Below the pieces are notes generated by a model. It was not told where the DNA came from. It made no database searches and worked only from the letters and a program-made list of their open reading frames with translations. A stretch of DNA of 64,000 bases from Ophiocordyceps camponoti-saundersi (nom. inval.) (lineage: Eukaryota > Ascomycota > Sordariomycetes > Hypocreales > Ophiocordycipitaceae): assembly GCA_003339415.1 (NCBI GenBank), contig PDHQ01000052.1, positions 62,001 through 126,000 of the forward strand, given 5' to 3'. This document shows, one piece after another, positions 13,057-24,973 of the stretch (the first letter of the stretch is position 1; every line of letters starts with the position of its first letter). The position numbers and the translations under genes were made by a program.

Positions 13057-13220
13057 TATTAAGGCACGTAGGCTATCTAGATTCTTAGCTATATTATGCT
13101 CTTGCTAAGTAGGCTAATAGTGCCCCTCTTATACTAATCTAGTGTGGCTAATATACGGACCTGACCGGGCTTAAGCACTGAGTGGGTTATAGCCTAGACT
13201 GCAGGGTGTGTCACATAACA
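13057..13220 (-). repeat. B1 5' LTR
   Basis: 164 bp, with the 3' end of the motif still reading CATAACA. It is followed on the minus strand by a segment starting GGTTATACGCCCG, the place where a primer-binding site is expected. I could not match it to a particular tRNA. Confidence 0.9.
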
Positions 13221-15000
13221 AGTTTTAATTAAGTTAAGCGGGAGCTACTTAGAGTAAGTCTAGCTATAGCTACTTATTATTACTAGGAGAGTAGCCTTAT
13301 AATAAGTAAGGTAAGAAGGATTATATAAGCGAGAATAACGAGAGGAAGGAGGAGGAGAGAGTATAAGAAAACCTTATAAGTGCGGATAATCTTCCCTTTT
13401 TTTTTCTTTTCTTTCTTTATTATCGCCGGAGGTAGTTAAGATAAGAAGAATATTAGGATAAGTAAGTATAAAAGTTAGCGTATAATCTTCTTAGATAAAC
13501 TAACGCTAGAAGTTTATTAATTCGAAGAAACGTATATATTTAATAAAAAAAACTTAGTTTTGCTAAATATTTAATAGTTATAAGTATTATAAGTAAAGGT
13601 AAGTTATTAAAATATACCTAAAAAATGCCTTAAGGTAGAAAATTAAAAAGTAATATTAGATATAAGTTTATTATAAAGTTTGCCTAATTTATTAAAAGGT
13701 TTATTATATTATCTTTTTTATCCCTTTCCCCTAATAGATTAGATTAGTCTAATAATTATATATTTTATATTAATATAAGGGGGTATTACTAAACTAAAAA
13801 GTAAGCGTTATATTATTATAACGTTAGCTTTATTATTAAAGCTTAAGCTATTTACTAAATACCTAAAAGATATTTTAGCTAAAAGGTACCTTAATTAGTA
13901 TAATATTAATATAGTATTATTAAGTATCTAAGAAAAGATATATAATATTATTATTAGGAAGATCTTCTCTTTAAGTCTTTATAGTAAGGCTACTAATTAA
14001 TATAATAAGTTAGATAATAAAAATCGTACTTAGTTAGAGTTAGTAATTTTATTTATAAATAAGTTTAAGGAGGTAAACCTAATTATAAAAAGTACTTTTA
14101 TTATAGAAGCGTATAAGTTCGGTTATAAGAAAAGAGAATCGCTAGCTAATTATACGAAATAAGCTAAGGCTTTATATAGTTATATAAAATTAGAAACTTA
14201 ATAAATTCTCCTTATTAATTTTTTAAATTAGATAACTAAAAACGCTAATAAGGATAAATAATATAAATAAGCTATTATTAAATATCTTTATATTAATAGT
14301 AAGTAGAAATTATCGATAGTAATAATAAGCTTAACTTAGTTTAATATTTAACTTACTATATATAACTTACGCGATATAATATCTAAGAAAATTAAGAGAG
14401 ATATTAATAGAATACTAATAATAGAAATAAATCTATAAAGAGTAATAGCTAAGTAATAAGAAACGATAACTAAAATAGCTAAATTAATAGAATAATCTAA
14501 TATTATAGTTACTAATAAGTTAAGCGAGTATTTATAGAACTTAGGAGGTTATTTTACTAGCGGATATTCGACTATATAAGATATATTTAGATAAACTAGC
14601 ACTTAAACTTAGGGATATCTAGTATAATAGAATTCTTTATAGTAACCTCGAGCCTTTAAGCTACTAAGTATAAGACCTAGATATTAACCTCCTAACTTAG
14701 ATTTATAATAGTATTTTAAGTATAGCGAATAGGGGTATATAAGATATAACTATCCCTTAACCGCTTTATTTAATAAAGAGGCGTTCTAGTAATAGAAAGC
14801 TTATTAGGAAACTTATACGGAGGAGATAAAGGAGCAGAGACGCTAAGAGTAGGAGATTCGTCGCCGCTTAGTTATACTAAGCATAGAGTCTAATAATAAC
14901 GCTAGGGAAGGTCCGGCGCTAAGAGACACTTTAATTCCTCCTAAACTTATCTTAAAACTAACTATTCGATTACTGCCCCCGGCCTTAGAAGTTAAAGCTA
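13221..15000 (+). pseudogene. A1 gag remnant
   Basis: This is the Gypsy gag region, continuing A1 after B1. A nucleocapsid zinc knuckle is visible at 14712-14753 as Y-x2-Y-x4-Y-x4-Y. RIP turns both Cys (TGY) and His (CAY) codons into Tyr (TAY), so this is what a CCHC knuckle should look like after RIP; the spacing is exactly C-x2-C-x4-H-x4-C. About 340 bp that follow the knuckle in A3 are missing here. The gag protein would coat the RNA in virus-like particles. Stops are frequent and of the RIP type. Confidence 0.75.
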
Positions 15001-17393
15001 AAACTTACTATTAAGAACTTAAATTAGCTAAGAAGCGATATAAGTTAGAGAAAATCTAAGCTATAAAAAATATAATATTCTACTATTTAAATTAGGAGAT
15101 AAGTTAAAAAATACTCTTATAATATTAAGTATTTTTTAATTACTCTAGGTTACTTTATTAATTTACGCGTAACTAAATAAACTAATATAATATAAAAAAA
15201 AAATTAAGTCCTTAAAAGGTAAGGAGGTTATTATAAATCTTATCTAGCTATTTAAATTATAAGATTTACTAGCGGATATTTTATCTTATAATACTTTAAA
15301 TTAAGTAATTTAAAAAGATATTATAGCGCTAGCTAAAATAGTTTTATTAATATTAAGGTATATTAAAAGCTATATTAAAAGTTATTAATATACTATTATT
15401 ATATTAAATAAAGGCTTTATAATAAATTTAGTTAATAAAGTATTTATAGCTAATAACGCCTTACTTATAATCTAGTTATTTTAACTAAATATAGTTAAAA
15501 TAGTAAATAATAAACTTATAATTATTAAAAAAGTTACTTACTTTTAAGTAATTATAGTAAAAATCTTAGCTAATATAAAGGTATATATATTAGGAGATTA
15601 TAATAATTAGGATATTTTATTAAGCTACGTATAGTTAAGATATATTAAAGCTATAAAATATTATATAAAGGAATAATTAAAGATTACTAGCTTAAAAAAT
15701 ATTACTTAGATTCTTCTAGTTTTCCTAGTATCTAATTTATTTAAGCTAGATAAGAAAACGCTATAAGCTCTTAAATACCTAAAAGTAATTACTAATAATA
15801 AAAATAAGATTATATTTACTAAGGATAATAAGCTTATTTTAGAAAAGGTTAAAAATATCTTATCCGCTATTACGAAATAATTAGCCTCTTAAGTAGAAAA
15901 AGACTCTTTAAAAAACTTATAGCTGCCTCCTATAAAGGCTAAACGGCGGGGTAGCTAAAAATAATATAGAAAAAAGCAGATAAAGTATTATAGCCTTAGA
16001 TTTAGCGAAAGCTAGTAATATCTATTAGTAAATAGGTAAAAGTAATATTACTTAAGTTTATATAAAAGAATATATATAAGGTAATAGGTTTTAAATAAAT
16101 AGTAAAGAAACCGGAGTTAATAAATAAATAGTTATTAAAGTATTTAAAATAGCTTAAAAAAGTAGAAAAGCTACTAAGAATAAAATTAGCTAACTTAAAG
16201 GAAAATAAGATAGCTAAGGATAAAAGTAATATAGAAGAAATAGTTTATAACTATAATAAACTAAATATAATAAGCTTATTAAAATATTTTTAATATTAAA
16301 TAAACTAGGAGAAAATAAAAATAAGTAATAAGATAAATAATACTAACTATATATTATATCTTAAATAGGTAAGTATTATAATAACGGATATTTTAAAACT
16401 TATATTTTATAAAGGTATTACCTTAAACTTAGTTATTTACTCTTTATTAAATACCCCGATTAGGGAAATTAATATATAGTTTAAATAAAGCCTTATTATA
16501 CTAAAAGATTACGTTAAGATAAAAAAATAGAGAGAGAGGGTAGTAAGATTATATTTTACTTATAAGGATTACTTTATTTCTACTCTTAAGGAGATTCGGC
16601 TTATATAACTAATTACCTATTAAATTAAATTAAAGGAGGGAGTAACGCTAGCGATATTTAAATAAATAAGGTATAGTTAACTAAAAAGATTTTTTATAAG
16701 TAAAGTATTCCTAATAATAGAGGAAGTAAATATTATTCGGCTTATTAGTAATAATATAAAATAGGTAGCTAGGATTTTATTTATTAAAAAGCACTTACTA
16801 AACTTAGCGGCTTAGAGGATAGTTTATAATTATTATAATATTAACTAAAATATAGTAAAGCTAAGCTATCTATATTATAACTTAAAGGTAAATTTAAATT
16901 AAGCTTATATTAGCAGCTTAACGGTTTTCTCTTAACTAAACGCGTTAAATAAGTTTTAGTTAATCTTAATATAGTTAGAGGATATATATAAGATAAGCTT
17001 TACCGCCCCTAATAATATATAGGAATATATTAATATACCGTAAGAACTAATAAGCGCTCCTTTTATATATATAAGGTATAAAGATATCGCGTTTAATAAA
17101 TTAATATTAGCAAATAAGATTAAATACTAAATATTATTAAGCTTTACTATAAAATACTTAATATTAATATTTATTTATATTAATAATTATAACCTTAAAA
17201 GTAAAACCTTTAATAAGTATTATAATTTCCTCTAATATAAGTATTTCCTTAAAGTAATATAAGCGCTAATTAGTCTCGTAAGTAAAAAGATAAAGCTATT
17301 TAATAGTATAGCTAAATTAGTTAAGTTCGAATTAGAAATAAGGTGATTTTATCTAAGAACTAAGTATTAGCAGAGATTTATATAGTTAGGTAA
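15000..17393 (+). pseudogene. A1 protease and reverse transcriptase remnant (5' part)
   Basis: The protease active-site triad lies at 15407-15415 and reads Asn-Lys-Gly (Asp-Arg-Gly in A2 and A3). It is followed by Val/Asn-rich sequence, then a linker of about 0.9 kb, then RT. The RT catalytic box is at 17176-17187 and reads Tyr-Ile-Asn-Asn where A3 has Tyr-Ile-Asp-Asp; both Asp codons are RIP-mutated. The frame is broken at 17393 by C2 and resumes at 21576. Confidence 0.8.
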
Positions 17394-17902
17394 TGTCGGT
17401 TAGGCATCCTTCCTAAGCCGAATAAGTAGCTAGAGTTATATTATAAACCTCCTATAGTAAAGATACTAATAGATTAAACTTAATATATATATACTATATT
17501 AACCTAGATAATAAGGTTTAGGTAACTTATCTAAATTATATAGCGTATAGGAATATTATATCTACTATACGATATACTCTAGCTAATAGAGTTATAAAAA
17601 ATTAAATAATAACTTTACTTATAACCTATCTCTCTCTTAAAAAGTATAGAAAAGTAAGTATATTATATATATATTTCTCCTTCTACTAATTACCTCCCTA
17701 TCCTCCTCCTATATTAACTTTATATATTATATTAATATTATATTAATCTTAGATTAGTATTATCTTAAATTCGACTCCTTTTTATATATATCCCTAACCT
17801 CTTACTTTATTTATATAAAGATAGTTATCTCTATAATATATACTACGCGTATTTAACGCGTATTATATTCCTAAGTAGCTAGTAATATATATATTCTAAT
17901 AT
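17394..17902. repeat. C2 left LTR
   Basis: 509 bp, beginning TGTCGGTTAGGCAT (the CA and TG here survived RIP) and ending CTAATAT. It is collinear with 21067-21575 and with the duplicated C1 LTRs. Confidence 0.8.
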
Positions 17903-17962
17903 TAGTAGCTTTTCTTTTTATAGTTAGGAATATATACTTATTAAGTAAGTAATTTAGGTATA

Positions 17963-18565
17963 TATATATATATATTATATTACTCTAATAACTTATATAG
18001 GTATCTAAGTATATAATCGTTTAATAGAGAGGAAAAACTAGAGTGCCCGGGGGAAAACTCCTTACTTAATATATTTAGCTAGCTTATAAGCTAATTACGT
18101 TATATCGGAAAGCTTAATCGTTATAAGAAATATCCGAAATTACGCCGGTCCTAAGTAAGAGGTACTTATACTTCTTATCGCATATCTTATCTAAGTTTTA
18201 AGTAATTCTAGTATATATATTAGCAGATACCGTAGCGAAGATATATTACTTCGTAATCGTACTTTATTACTAGATTATAGTCGCTATTAAAGGGGACTTA
18301 TTCCTCTAATAACCTACGTTATCTAACTATACCCTTACCCCGCGCCTTACCTTACCTAAGCCTCGGCCGGGTTACTACTCTTACCGAGGGAGGGAAGGAG
18401 CCCTGCAAGGTTACTACTCCTGCCGGGGTTATACCGGGGTCGGACCGTACCCTAGCTATATAGTTAGGGTAAAAAATACCCGTGCCCTCCGCCGGATTCG
18501 AACCGACTACCTCTCTTATAGGAGACTAATATCTCTAGACGCTTAACTACTACGCTAGGAGGGCG
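17963..18565 (-). mobile_element. SINE copy 1 (tRNA-derived, about 600 bp) inside C2
   Basis: This copy is flanked by a perfect 14-bp direct repeat, GTAATTTAGGTATA (17949-17962 and 18566-18579), the mark of target-primed reverse transcription. The 5' end (right side, minus strand) is a tRNA-like head (18484-18564). The body is GC-rich and contains two related blocks sharing GTTACTACTC, 39 bp apart (18371 and 18410). The 3' tail on the left is (TA)n-rich. It aligns along its length with copy 2. It needs a LINE for mobility; no intact LINE is in the window. Confidence 0.85.
18484..18564 (-). tRNA. tRNA-like head of SINE copy 1 (pol III promoter)
   Basis: 81 nt with a perfect 7-bp acceptor stem (GCCCTCC/GGAGGGC), a T arm with loop TTCGAAT, an exact B box (GGTTCGAATCC, minus strand of 18494-18504) and an A-box-like block (minus strand of 18542-18557). 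The anticodon arm is degenerate, with a loop of about six and extra bases before the T arm, so I assign no anticodon or amino acid. It is best seen as the SINE promoter, not a working tRNA gene. Confidence 0.7.
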
Positions 18566-18579
18566 GTAATTTAGGTATA

Positions 18580-19566
18580 ATTAGGTTCTTTTAGTAGCTT
18601 TCGTAAATCGAATTATTTCTTTACCTCTAAGGACTTATATAGTTTAAGATTAGTAAATACCCTTACTTTACTAATTTATAAATAAACTTAAGTTAATATT
18701 ATACTAATATCTAATATATTTTTTAATAATTTTAATATAACTTCCTAAGATAGTACGCGTTAAGCTATATATTATATCTCCTTATTATCTATATTTTATA
18801 AATAATAAATAAGGTTTAGGTAGTAAACTTAATATTATATATTATTACTAATATAAAGCTTAACGCTATATATTATTAGCCGCCGCTATAAGCTAATCTC
18901 TTAGCTTAGTTACTTTTAAACTAAGGGACTAGTAAGTAACTTCCCTAAATATAATATAAGCTAGCTATAAGAATATTATTAAAGCGTCTTACTCTAAAGA
19001 CCCCCGGTAAATACTAGCCGCGTAAGGGGGAATCTCCCTTATTAACTAATAAACCCTTATAGCTAGTAAAAGTTATCTCCTTCCTATAATACTAAGTATT
19101 CCTATACTATAATATTTATAGTTTTACTAAGTTATTATAGTCTTTATATTATAATACTTTTAAGGCGGCGTAATTCTTAACCTTAGGGGTACCGTAATCC
19201 CCTAATAGTATTCTTTTTCTAGTCTAAGGACTAGAGAAACGAAGAATAAATATAATATAATATACTAAATAAAGAATATAATATTTAGTAAACTTTCGCT
19301 AGGTTATCCGCGAAAAATAAATAAGAAAAACTAAGGTAATCGTAGAGAGGGAAAAGAAAAAAAAAATTTAAAAAGGGGGGGGGGGGTATTTATACTTAAA
19401 AGGTATATACCTCTTATATTCGTAAAAAAGGTTAGTATATACTAATATATTACTTATAAGAGGGGTAAGTATATATTTTATTTAGCGGGGTGAATTAGTA
19501 ACTTAGTATTTTACTTATAAATTACCCCGCGCTTAAGCTCCTTATTCTATTCCTCTTCCTTTTACC

Positions 19567-19603
<37 letters not shown>

Positions 19604-21066
19604 AGAAAGTAAATTTAAGTTAATCTTAAGTTAATATCGTAATAAGCTTTTATTAACCTTAACTTAAGATTTATTATATATTAAAACCGCCCCCTTATAT
19701 ACTTACCGCTCCGCGCGGTTATTAGATTATTATTTTAAATCCTAAGTCTAAGAATAATATTAATAATAATAATACTCTTAAAGCTTTAATTTACTAATAG
19801 CGTAAAAATATATTAATTCTAGCTTTAATTTATATTAGCTATAAGTTAAAATTAACCTAGTTTCTAATATATTCTAAACTTAGCTTTAAACGTATATTAT
19901 ATATATCTTACTCTTATCTTTTTTACGCGCCCTTTATAAGCTCCTTTTATAATATTTATAATTACTTTTCGCTTATATTTGCGAATATTATCGCCTACGC
20001 TAGCGGCGATACTTATTATACCTTATTAAGTATAACCCGCTAAGCGTAATCTTTTTACGTTCTTACCGCCGCTTATATTATTATTTTAAATATAGCGCGA
20101 TAATATTAAGCGCGGCGATATTAAGAAAATACCCCCGTGCTAAAATTATATTAGCTATATAAGTAAATAAAAGCTAGCTATTAATACTTATTAGAAATAG
20201 GTATCTTAGCTAGTAACCGCTTATTATTAATATATTAAAAAAAGTATCTAATATAATAATATATATATAGCTTATTAAAATTTAACTTTCTATAAATTAA
20301 TACTAACTTAATAAATTATCTTAGCTATTATTATTTTTATATAAGCTTTTACTATATTTATAAATAATAATATACCTTTATATAAAAATTAATATATTAA
20401 AATAAGTTTAATAATAATCTAATCTTTATTCGTATTTAAGTTAATATCTAACTAATATTATTAGTATAGTAATATTACTTAGCTAGCCTTACGCGATTAT
20501 CGCGCGTCGCGCCCTCTTAGATATCCGCGTTAGGAGTAAAGGTAAGGGACTCTAGCTTTAAGGATTTTACTTTTTCTTTTCTTATTATTTTTATCTTTTA
20601 TATATTATTAAATTAACTTAATTATAAGAGATTTCTAATATTAAACTTATAAAAGCTTAGTAAATAATAGTTATAAAGTAATTATTAAAACTAATCTAAG
20701 GTTAATAAAATTTTAAGTTAAAATTAAAATAAGTTCTTAAAAATCTTAAATTAAAAGTAAAAAAAAGAAAAAATAGATAATATTAACTTATAATAAGTTA
20801 TCGCTAAGTACTAAGATATCCGAATTATTAAGTTACTAACTAGATATTAGTTAAAGTATATTTATATATTATTAAAATAATAATTATAATTTCCTAAAAG
20901 TTAGTATTTTAATAAATATTTATTATCTAAATTACTTTTTTATTTCCGATTTAAATTAAGGTTAAATAATAATAAAGCTAATACTTTAGCTTATATTAGT
21001 TAACTAAGTTTTAAGTAATAAAAAGTAGTTAAGTTTACGATATAACTTAGCTTTATTATTAATTAG
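18580..21066. other. C2 interior, right part
   Basis: This holds a purine-rich run ending in 12 consecutive G (19375-19386), then a region with short inverted repeats, a (TTA)n microsatellite (19569-19598), a GC-richer stretch (19.9-20.56 kb) with weak coding texture on the plus strand, and AT-rich sequence up to the right LTR. The same order occurs in C1. No conserved domain was recognised. Confidence 0.5.
19569..19598. repeat. (TTA)n microsatellite in C2
   Basis: About ten TTA units at the same element position as 711-738 in C1. Confidence 0.85.
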
Positions 21067-21575
21067 TATTAGTTAGGTATCTTTCCTAAGCTAAATAAGT
21101 AGCTAAAGTTATATTATAAACTTCTTATAATAAAAATACTAATAAATTAAACTTAGAATATATATATTATATTAACTTAAATAATAGAGTTTAGGTAACT
21201 TATTTAAATTATATAACGTATAAGAATATTATATTTACTATATAATATATTTTAGCTAATAAAGTTATAAAAGATTAAATAATAACTTTACTTATAACTT
21301 ATCTTTTTCTTAAAAAATATAGAAAAGTAAGTATATTATATATATATTCCTCTTTTTACTAATTACCTCCTTATCCTCCTCCTATATTAACTTCGTATAT
21401 TATATTAATATTATACTAATCTCGGATTAGTATTATCTTAAGTTTAACTCCTCTTTATATATATCCCTAACCTCCTACTTTATTTATATAGAGATAGTTA
21501 TCTCTATAACGCGTGCTACGCGTATTTAACGCGTATTATATTCCTAAGTAGCTAGCGATATATATATTCTAATAT
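21067..21575. repeat. C2 right LTR
   Basis: 509 bp. The TGTCGG start of the left LTR reads TATTAG here, consistent with G-to-A and C-to-T changes. It abuts the GTAA repeat of the target. Confidence 0.8.
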
Positions 21576-21950
21576 GTAACTATTTCTAATAATATCCTCC
21601 TTAATTTTAGGAAAAAGTCTAAATAGTGCTATAGTTAACCCCGTTTCTTTATTAATTTATACTAAAAAGGGTAGATAGGGCTAAACTTATTAAAAAAATA
21701 TTTTTTAAAAAGGTAAATAAAGTAACCTTTTCTAATTACTAGTTTATATAATTAAAGGTATAATATTAGGATAAGCTTATTTAAATAATAAAGGCGGCGA
21801 AAGCTTTATAATTCTTATACTATACTATTTAAAATAATATAATATTCGGGGCGCGGATAAATATATAATTTTATCTAGCTATAGATATATCTAATACTAA
21901 TACCGGGGCTATCTTTTACTAACTCGATAACTATCCTAATAAAACGTTTA

Positions 21951-22544
21951 TATATATTATATTACTCTAGTAACTTATATAGGTATCTAGGCATATAATT
22001 ATTTAATAAAGAGGAAAAACCGGAGCGCCTAGGGAAAAACCCCTTACTTAATATATTTAGCTAGCTTATAAGCTAACTTTATTATATCGGAAAGCTTAAT
22101 CGTTATAGGAAATATCCGAAGTTACGCTAATCCTAAGCAAGAGGTACCTATACTTCTTATTATATATCTTATCTAAGTTCTAAGTAATTCCGGTATATAT
22201 ATCGGCAGATACTATAGCGAAGATAGTTTTTACTTCGTAATCGTACTTTATTACCGGATTATAGTTACTATTAAAAGGGACCTATTCCTCTAATAACTTA
22301 CGTTATCTAACTATACCCTTGCCCCCGTGCCTTACCTAAGCCTCGGCCGGGTTATTACTCCTACTAAGGGAGGAAAGGAGCCCGGCAGGGTTACTACTCC
22401 TGCCGGGGTTATGCCGGGGTCGGACTATACCCCGGCTATATAGTTAGGGTAAAAAATACCCGTGCCCTCCGCCGGATTCGAACCGACTGCCTCTCTTATA
22501 GGAGACTAATATCTCTAGACGCTTAACTACTACGCTAGGAGGGC
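21951..22544 (-). mobile_element. SINE copy 2 (tRNA-derived) inside A1 RNase H
   Basis: 594 bp bounded by a perfect 16-bp target-site duplication, CCTAATAAAACGTTTA (21935-21950 and 22545-22560). Deleting the insert and one repeat restores collinearity with A3 near 46020-46060. The tRNA-like head ends exactly at the right TSD. The GC-rich body and (TA)-rich tail match copy 1. Confidence 0.92.
22464..22544 (-). tRNA. tRNA-like head of SINE copy 2 (pol III promoter)
   Basis: 81 nt; same acceptor stem, exact B box (minus strand of 22474-22484) and A-box-like block (minus strand of 22522-22537) as copy 1, with only small changes in the T and variable arms. The anticodon arm is degenerate. It may be called as a tRNA by automatic tools. 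Confidence 0.7.
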
Positions 22545-24539
22545 CCTAATAAAACGTTTATTAAAGACTCTAACTTTTAAGATATAAAGATTATTATATA
22601 GATATCTTTTAGCTAGGTAATTTTAAGTAATAATACTTTATATTTAAGAAAGAAATATTAGCTATTATTTATATAATTAGGGAATATTAGTAAATAATAG
22701 ATATATCCCTATATTTACTTAAGGTATATATAGATTATAAAAATATTATTAACTTTATAATAAATATAGCGGAAATATATAATAAAGTTATAAGGTAGAT
22801 CGATATTTTATAAAAATAAGATATTAAATATATTTACCGCCTAAATATAATAAAGATTATTAGAATTGCGGATAGTATATTTAAATTATATAATATTTTA
22901 AAAAGTAATATTTTAAATATAAAAGGCTATATTATATTAGCACTAAATACTATTAAGGCTATTTAACTCCTATTAAGTAAACTACTAGTAGGTAAAGAGG
23001 CAGCTTACCTCCGGGCGGCTATATCTTTATAGCTAAGAGATTTATAATATATAGAAATCGTGCTTATTTTTATTAATAATATATAAGTATTACCGAATAA
23101 TAAATATCGCTATATTTAAAAAATAGCTATTAGATATTAAGTTTAGAATAAAATCCTATATTATATTAAATTAGATAAATAGTAAGCTAAGTATTCTTTA
23201 TAGTTAGATATCTGCTTAAAGTTATAAGGTGCTTATAATATAGTAAGCTATTTCTCTAAGAAAAAGACTTTAGCGAATTTAAAAGGAATCTTATAATAGC
23301 TAACTTATTAATTAATTATTACTTATTATTATATATTTTATATTATTTACTAGTAAACCGCACTACGCTTACTTAAGTTAAAATATAAATAAATCGTAAT
23401 ATATAAGCTATAAGAAATAGTAATTATAAACTTCTTAAAACTTATTATACTTATTAGTGCTTATAGATATTAATATATCTTAGTAGCTATAAATTATATA
23501 ACGTGTTTTCTTTTAACTTAAGTATATAAAAATATAACTAGCTTAGAGGTAGTAAATATATAATAATATTATTAAAGTTTAGTATTTAGCTAGCTTAAAG
23601 CTATTTACTTAGATAATAGACGCTACTTCGCTAATATTATTATAAGGGATATAGTAAAGCGATATAAAATTAAATAGAAATTTAGCCCGGTCTTATATTT
23701 TTAAAGTATAAGATTAGCGGAGAGGTATATTTAACTAATAAAAGACTAATTATATAAATAAAATCTTAAGTAGTCCGGTATCTTCTTAAAGGTATAGAAT
23801 AAGGCGTTACTTTAGATTATTAATATACTAAACTTATAAAAAGTTAAGGCGCTAGGAGTAAGTCTAGTAAAAGCTATATTAAGATTTAACTTTATAGTTA
23901 TATATTAAAATAAAGATATACCTTCTAAAAGTAAAGATTTTAATATCGACTATTTTAACTAAGATAATTAGATAGTTCGCGATTTAGTATTAGCTATAAT
24001 AAAAGAAAAGGATATAATCTAAGATATTTTAGCTAACTTTAATATAACTAAATATAATACTAAGCTATAATATATTTTATAAGTTAGTAACTTTATATAG
24101 GAAAAATAAAATAAGGTAAATATATTATATAGAAAATTTATAACTATATAAGATAATTTATTTATTATTATTAAGGTTATTTTATTTATTATATATATAA
24201 TCCGTAGCGTTATTAGACGCTAAGCTTTACGAAAGCTTTATATAGATAATGTTAAACTTTATATACTATATAAAGTATATTTAATACCTCCGCGGCGAGT
24301 AATATAAGATATAGCTACGCGATAAGGTTATAAGCTTAGTAAAGGAATAAATAAGCTTTAAGGTAAAAACCCTTACGCTTATAAAAACTCGCTATTATAA
24401 GAAGTTAAGAGGGAAAGATAAGTTAAGTAAAAGTTAATTAGAAGTAATAAGTTATTACGCTATTAGCTAATTAAGGGCCGCTAATAGTTATTTATACTAA
24501 GGGCCGCTAATATTTATTTAGCTAATAGTTATTTATATT

Positions 24540-24970
24540 TATTTACCTTACTATTTTCCTCCTCGTATACTTTATTTCTTATTCTCTTTATATATATTTT
24601 TCTTTCTCGCTTATACTTTTAACCTTTTTCTTTTTATTAGCGCGTACTTCTTTTCTTTTTACCTTTTTATTCTCCTTATATATTATCCTTATCGGGAAAT
24701 ACGCTAAGGCTATATTATTCCTTTTCCTCTTCTTATCTTACTATATATTAACGCTATTATTTTCTTATCGTATACTCCTTTTTTTCCTATTAATAGAAAT
24801 TTCTTTTCTTTTTATTATATATTTTCTTTATCTTATTATATACTCGTTCCTCCCCTTATCGTTATTATATATTTATTTCTCTTATTATATACTTATTTTT
24901 TTCTTATTATATATTATTATTTTTATATCTATTATACTTTTATATATTATTTATCTCTTATTTCCTACTA
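24540..24970 (+). promoter_or_regulatory. A1 pyrimidine-rich leader before the third ORF
   Basis: A T/C-rich strand of about 430 bp lies between the integrase end and the third ORF. Equivalent leaders occur in A2 (34600-35010, minus) and A3 (48030-48470). Long pyrimidine tracts near transcription starts are common in filamentous fungi, so an internal promoter or leader is plausible but not shown. Confidence 0.4.
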
Positions 24971-24973
24971 TTA

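Larger units (their letters stand above)
7908..13220 (-). mobile_element. B1: Ty1/Copia LTR retrotransposon (complete, RIP-dead)
   Basis: 5313 bp with two 164-bp LTRs (7908-8071 and 13057-13220). A perfect 5-bp TSD, AGTTT, sits at 7903-7907 and 13221-13225, and the flanks rejoin into continuous A1 sequence. Coding order on the minus strand is gag, aspartic protease, integrase, RT, RNase H, the Ty1/Copia order. A purine tract (AGGGGCGG on the minus strand) abuts the 3' LTR at 8072. The LTR on the 13-kb side keeps several CA/TG dinucleotides, while the 7.9-kb copy has lost most of them. Confidence 0.9.
17394..21575. mobile_element. C2: LTR retroelement, probably non-autonomous
   Basis: 4.18 kb with 509-bp terminal direct repeats (17394-17902 and 21067-21575). 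It is inserted in the RT region of A1: the sequence before 17393 and after 21576 joins into continuous Gypsy sequence as in A3 (about 45660). The TSD is GTAA (17390-17393 and 21576-21579); a fifth base does not match. Without the SINE the interior is only about 2.5 kb, too short for a full gag-pol, and I see no protease, RT or integrase motif. That makes it a probable non-autonomous element; its partner is not identified. Confidence 0.75.
21576..24440 (+). pseudogene. A1 RT end, RNase H and integrase remnant (split by a SINE)
   Basis: This continues the A1 pol frame after C2. The RNase H core begins at 21884 as Asp-Ile-Ser-Asn followed by Thr-Gly-Ala, where A3 has Asp-Ile-Ser-Asp. A SINE (21951-22544) interrupts the domain, and the Lys-Lys-Glu-Ile-Leu-Ala stretch of RNase H follows at about 22650. 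Integrase lies at about 23.2-24.2 kb, with the zinc-binding and core regions aligning to A3. Trp, Cys, His and Asp positions are widely replaced by stop, Tyr and Asn. Integrase would have joined the cDNA to the host chromosome. Confidence 0.75.

Noticed and set aside
22464..22544. Functional tRNA gene
   Set aside because: It sits at the 5' end of a TSD-flanked repeat present twice, and its anticodon arm is degenerate; a SINE head explains it better.
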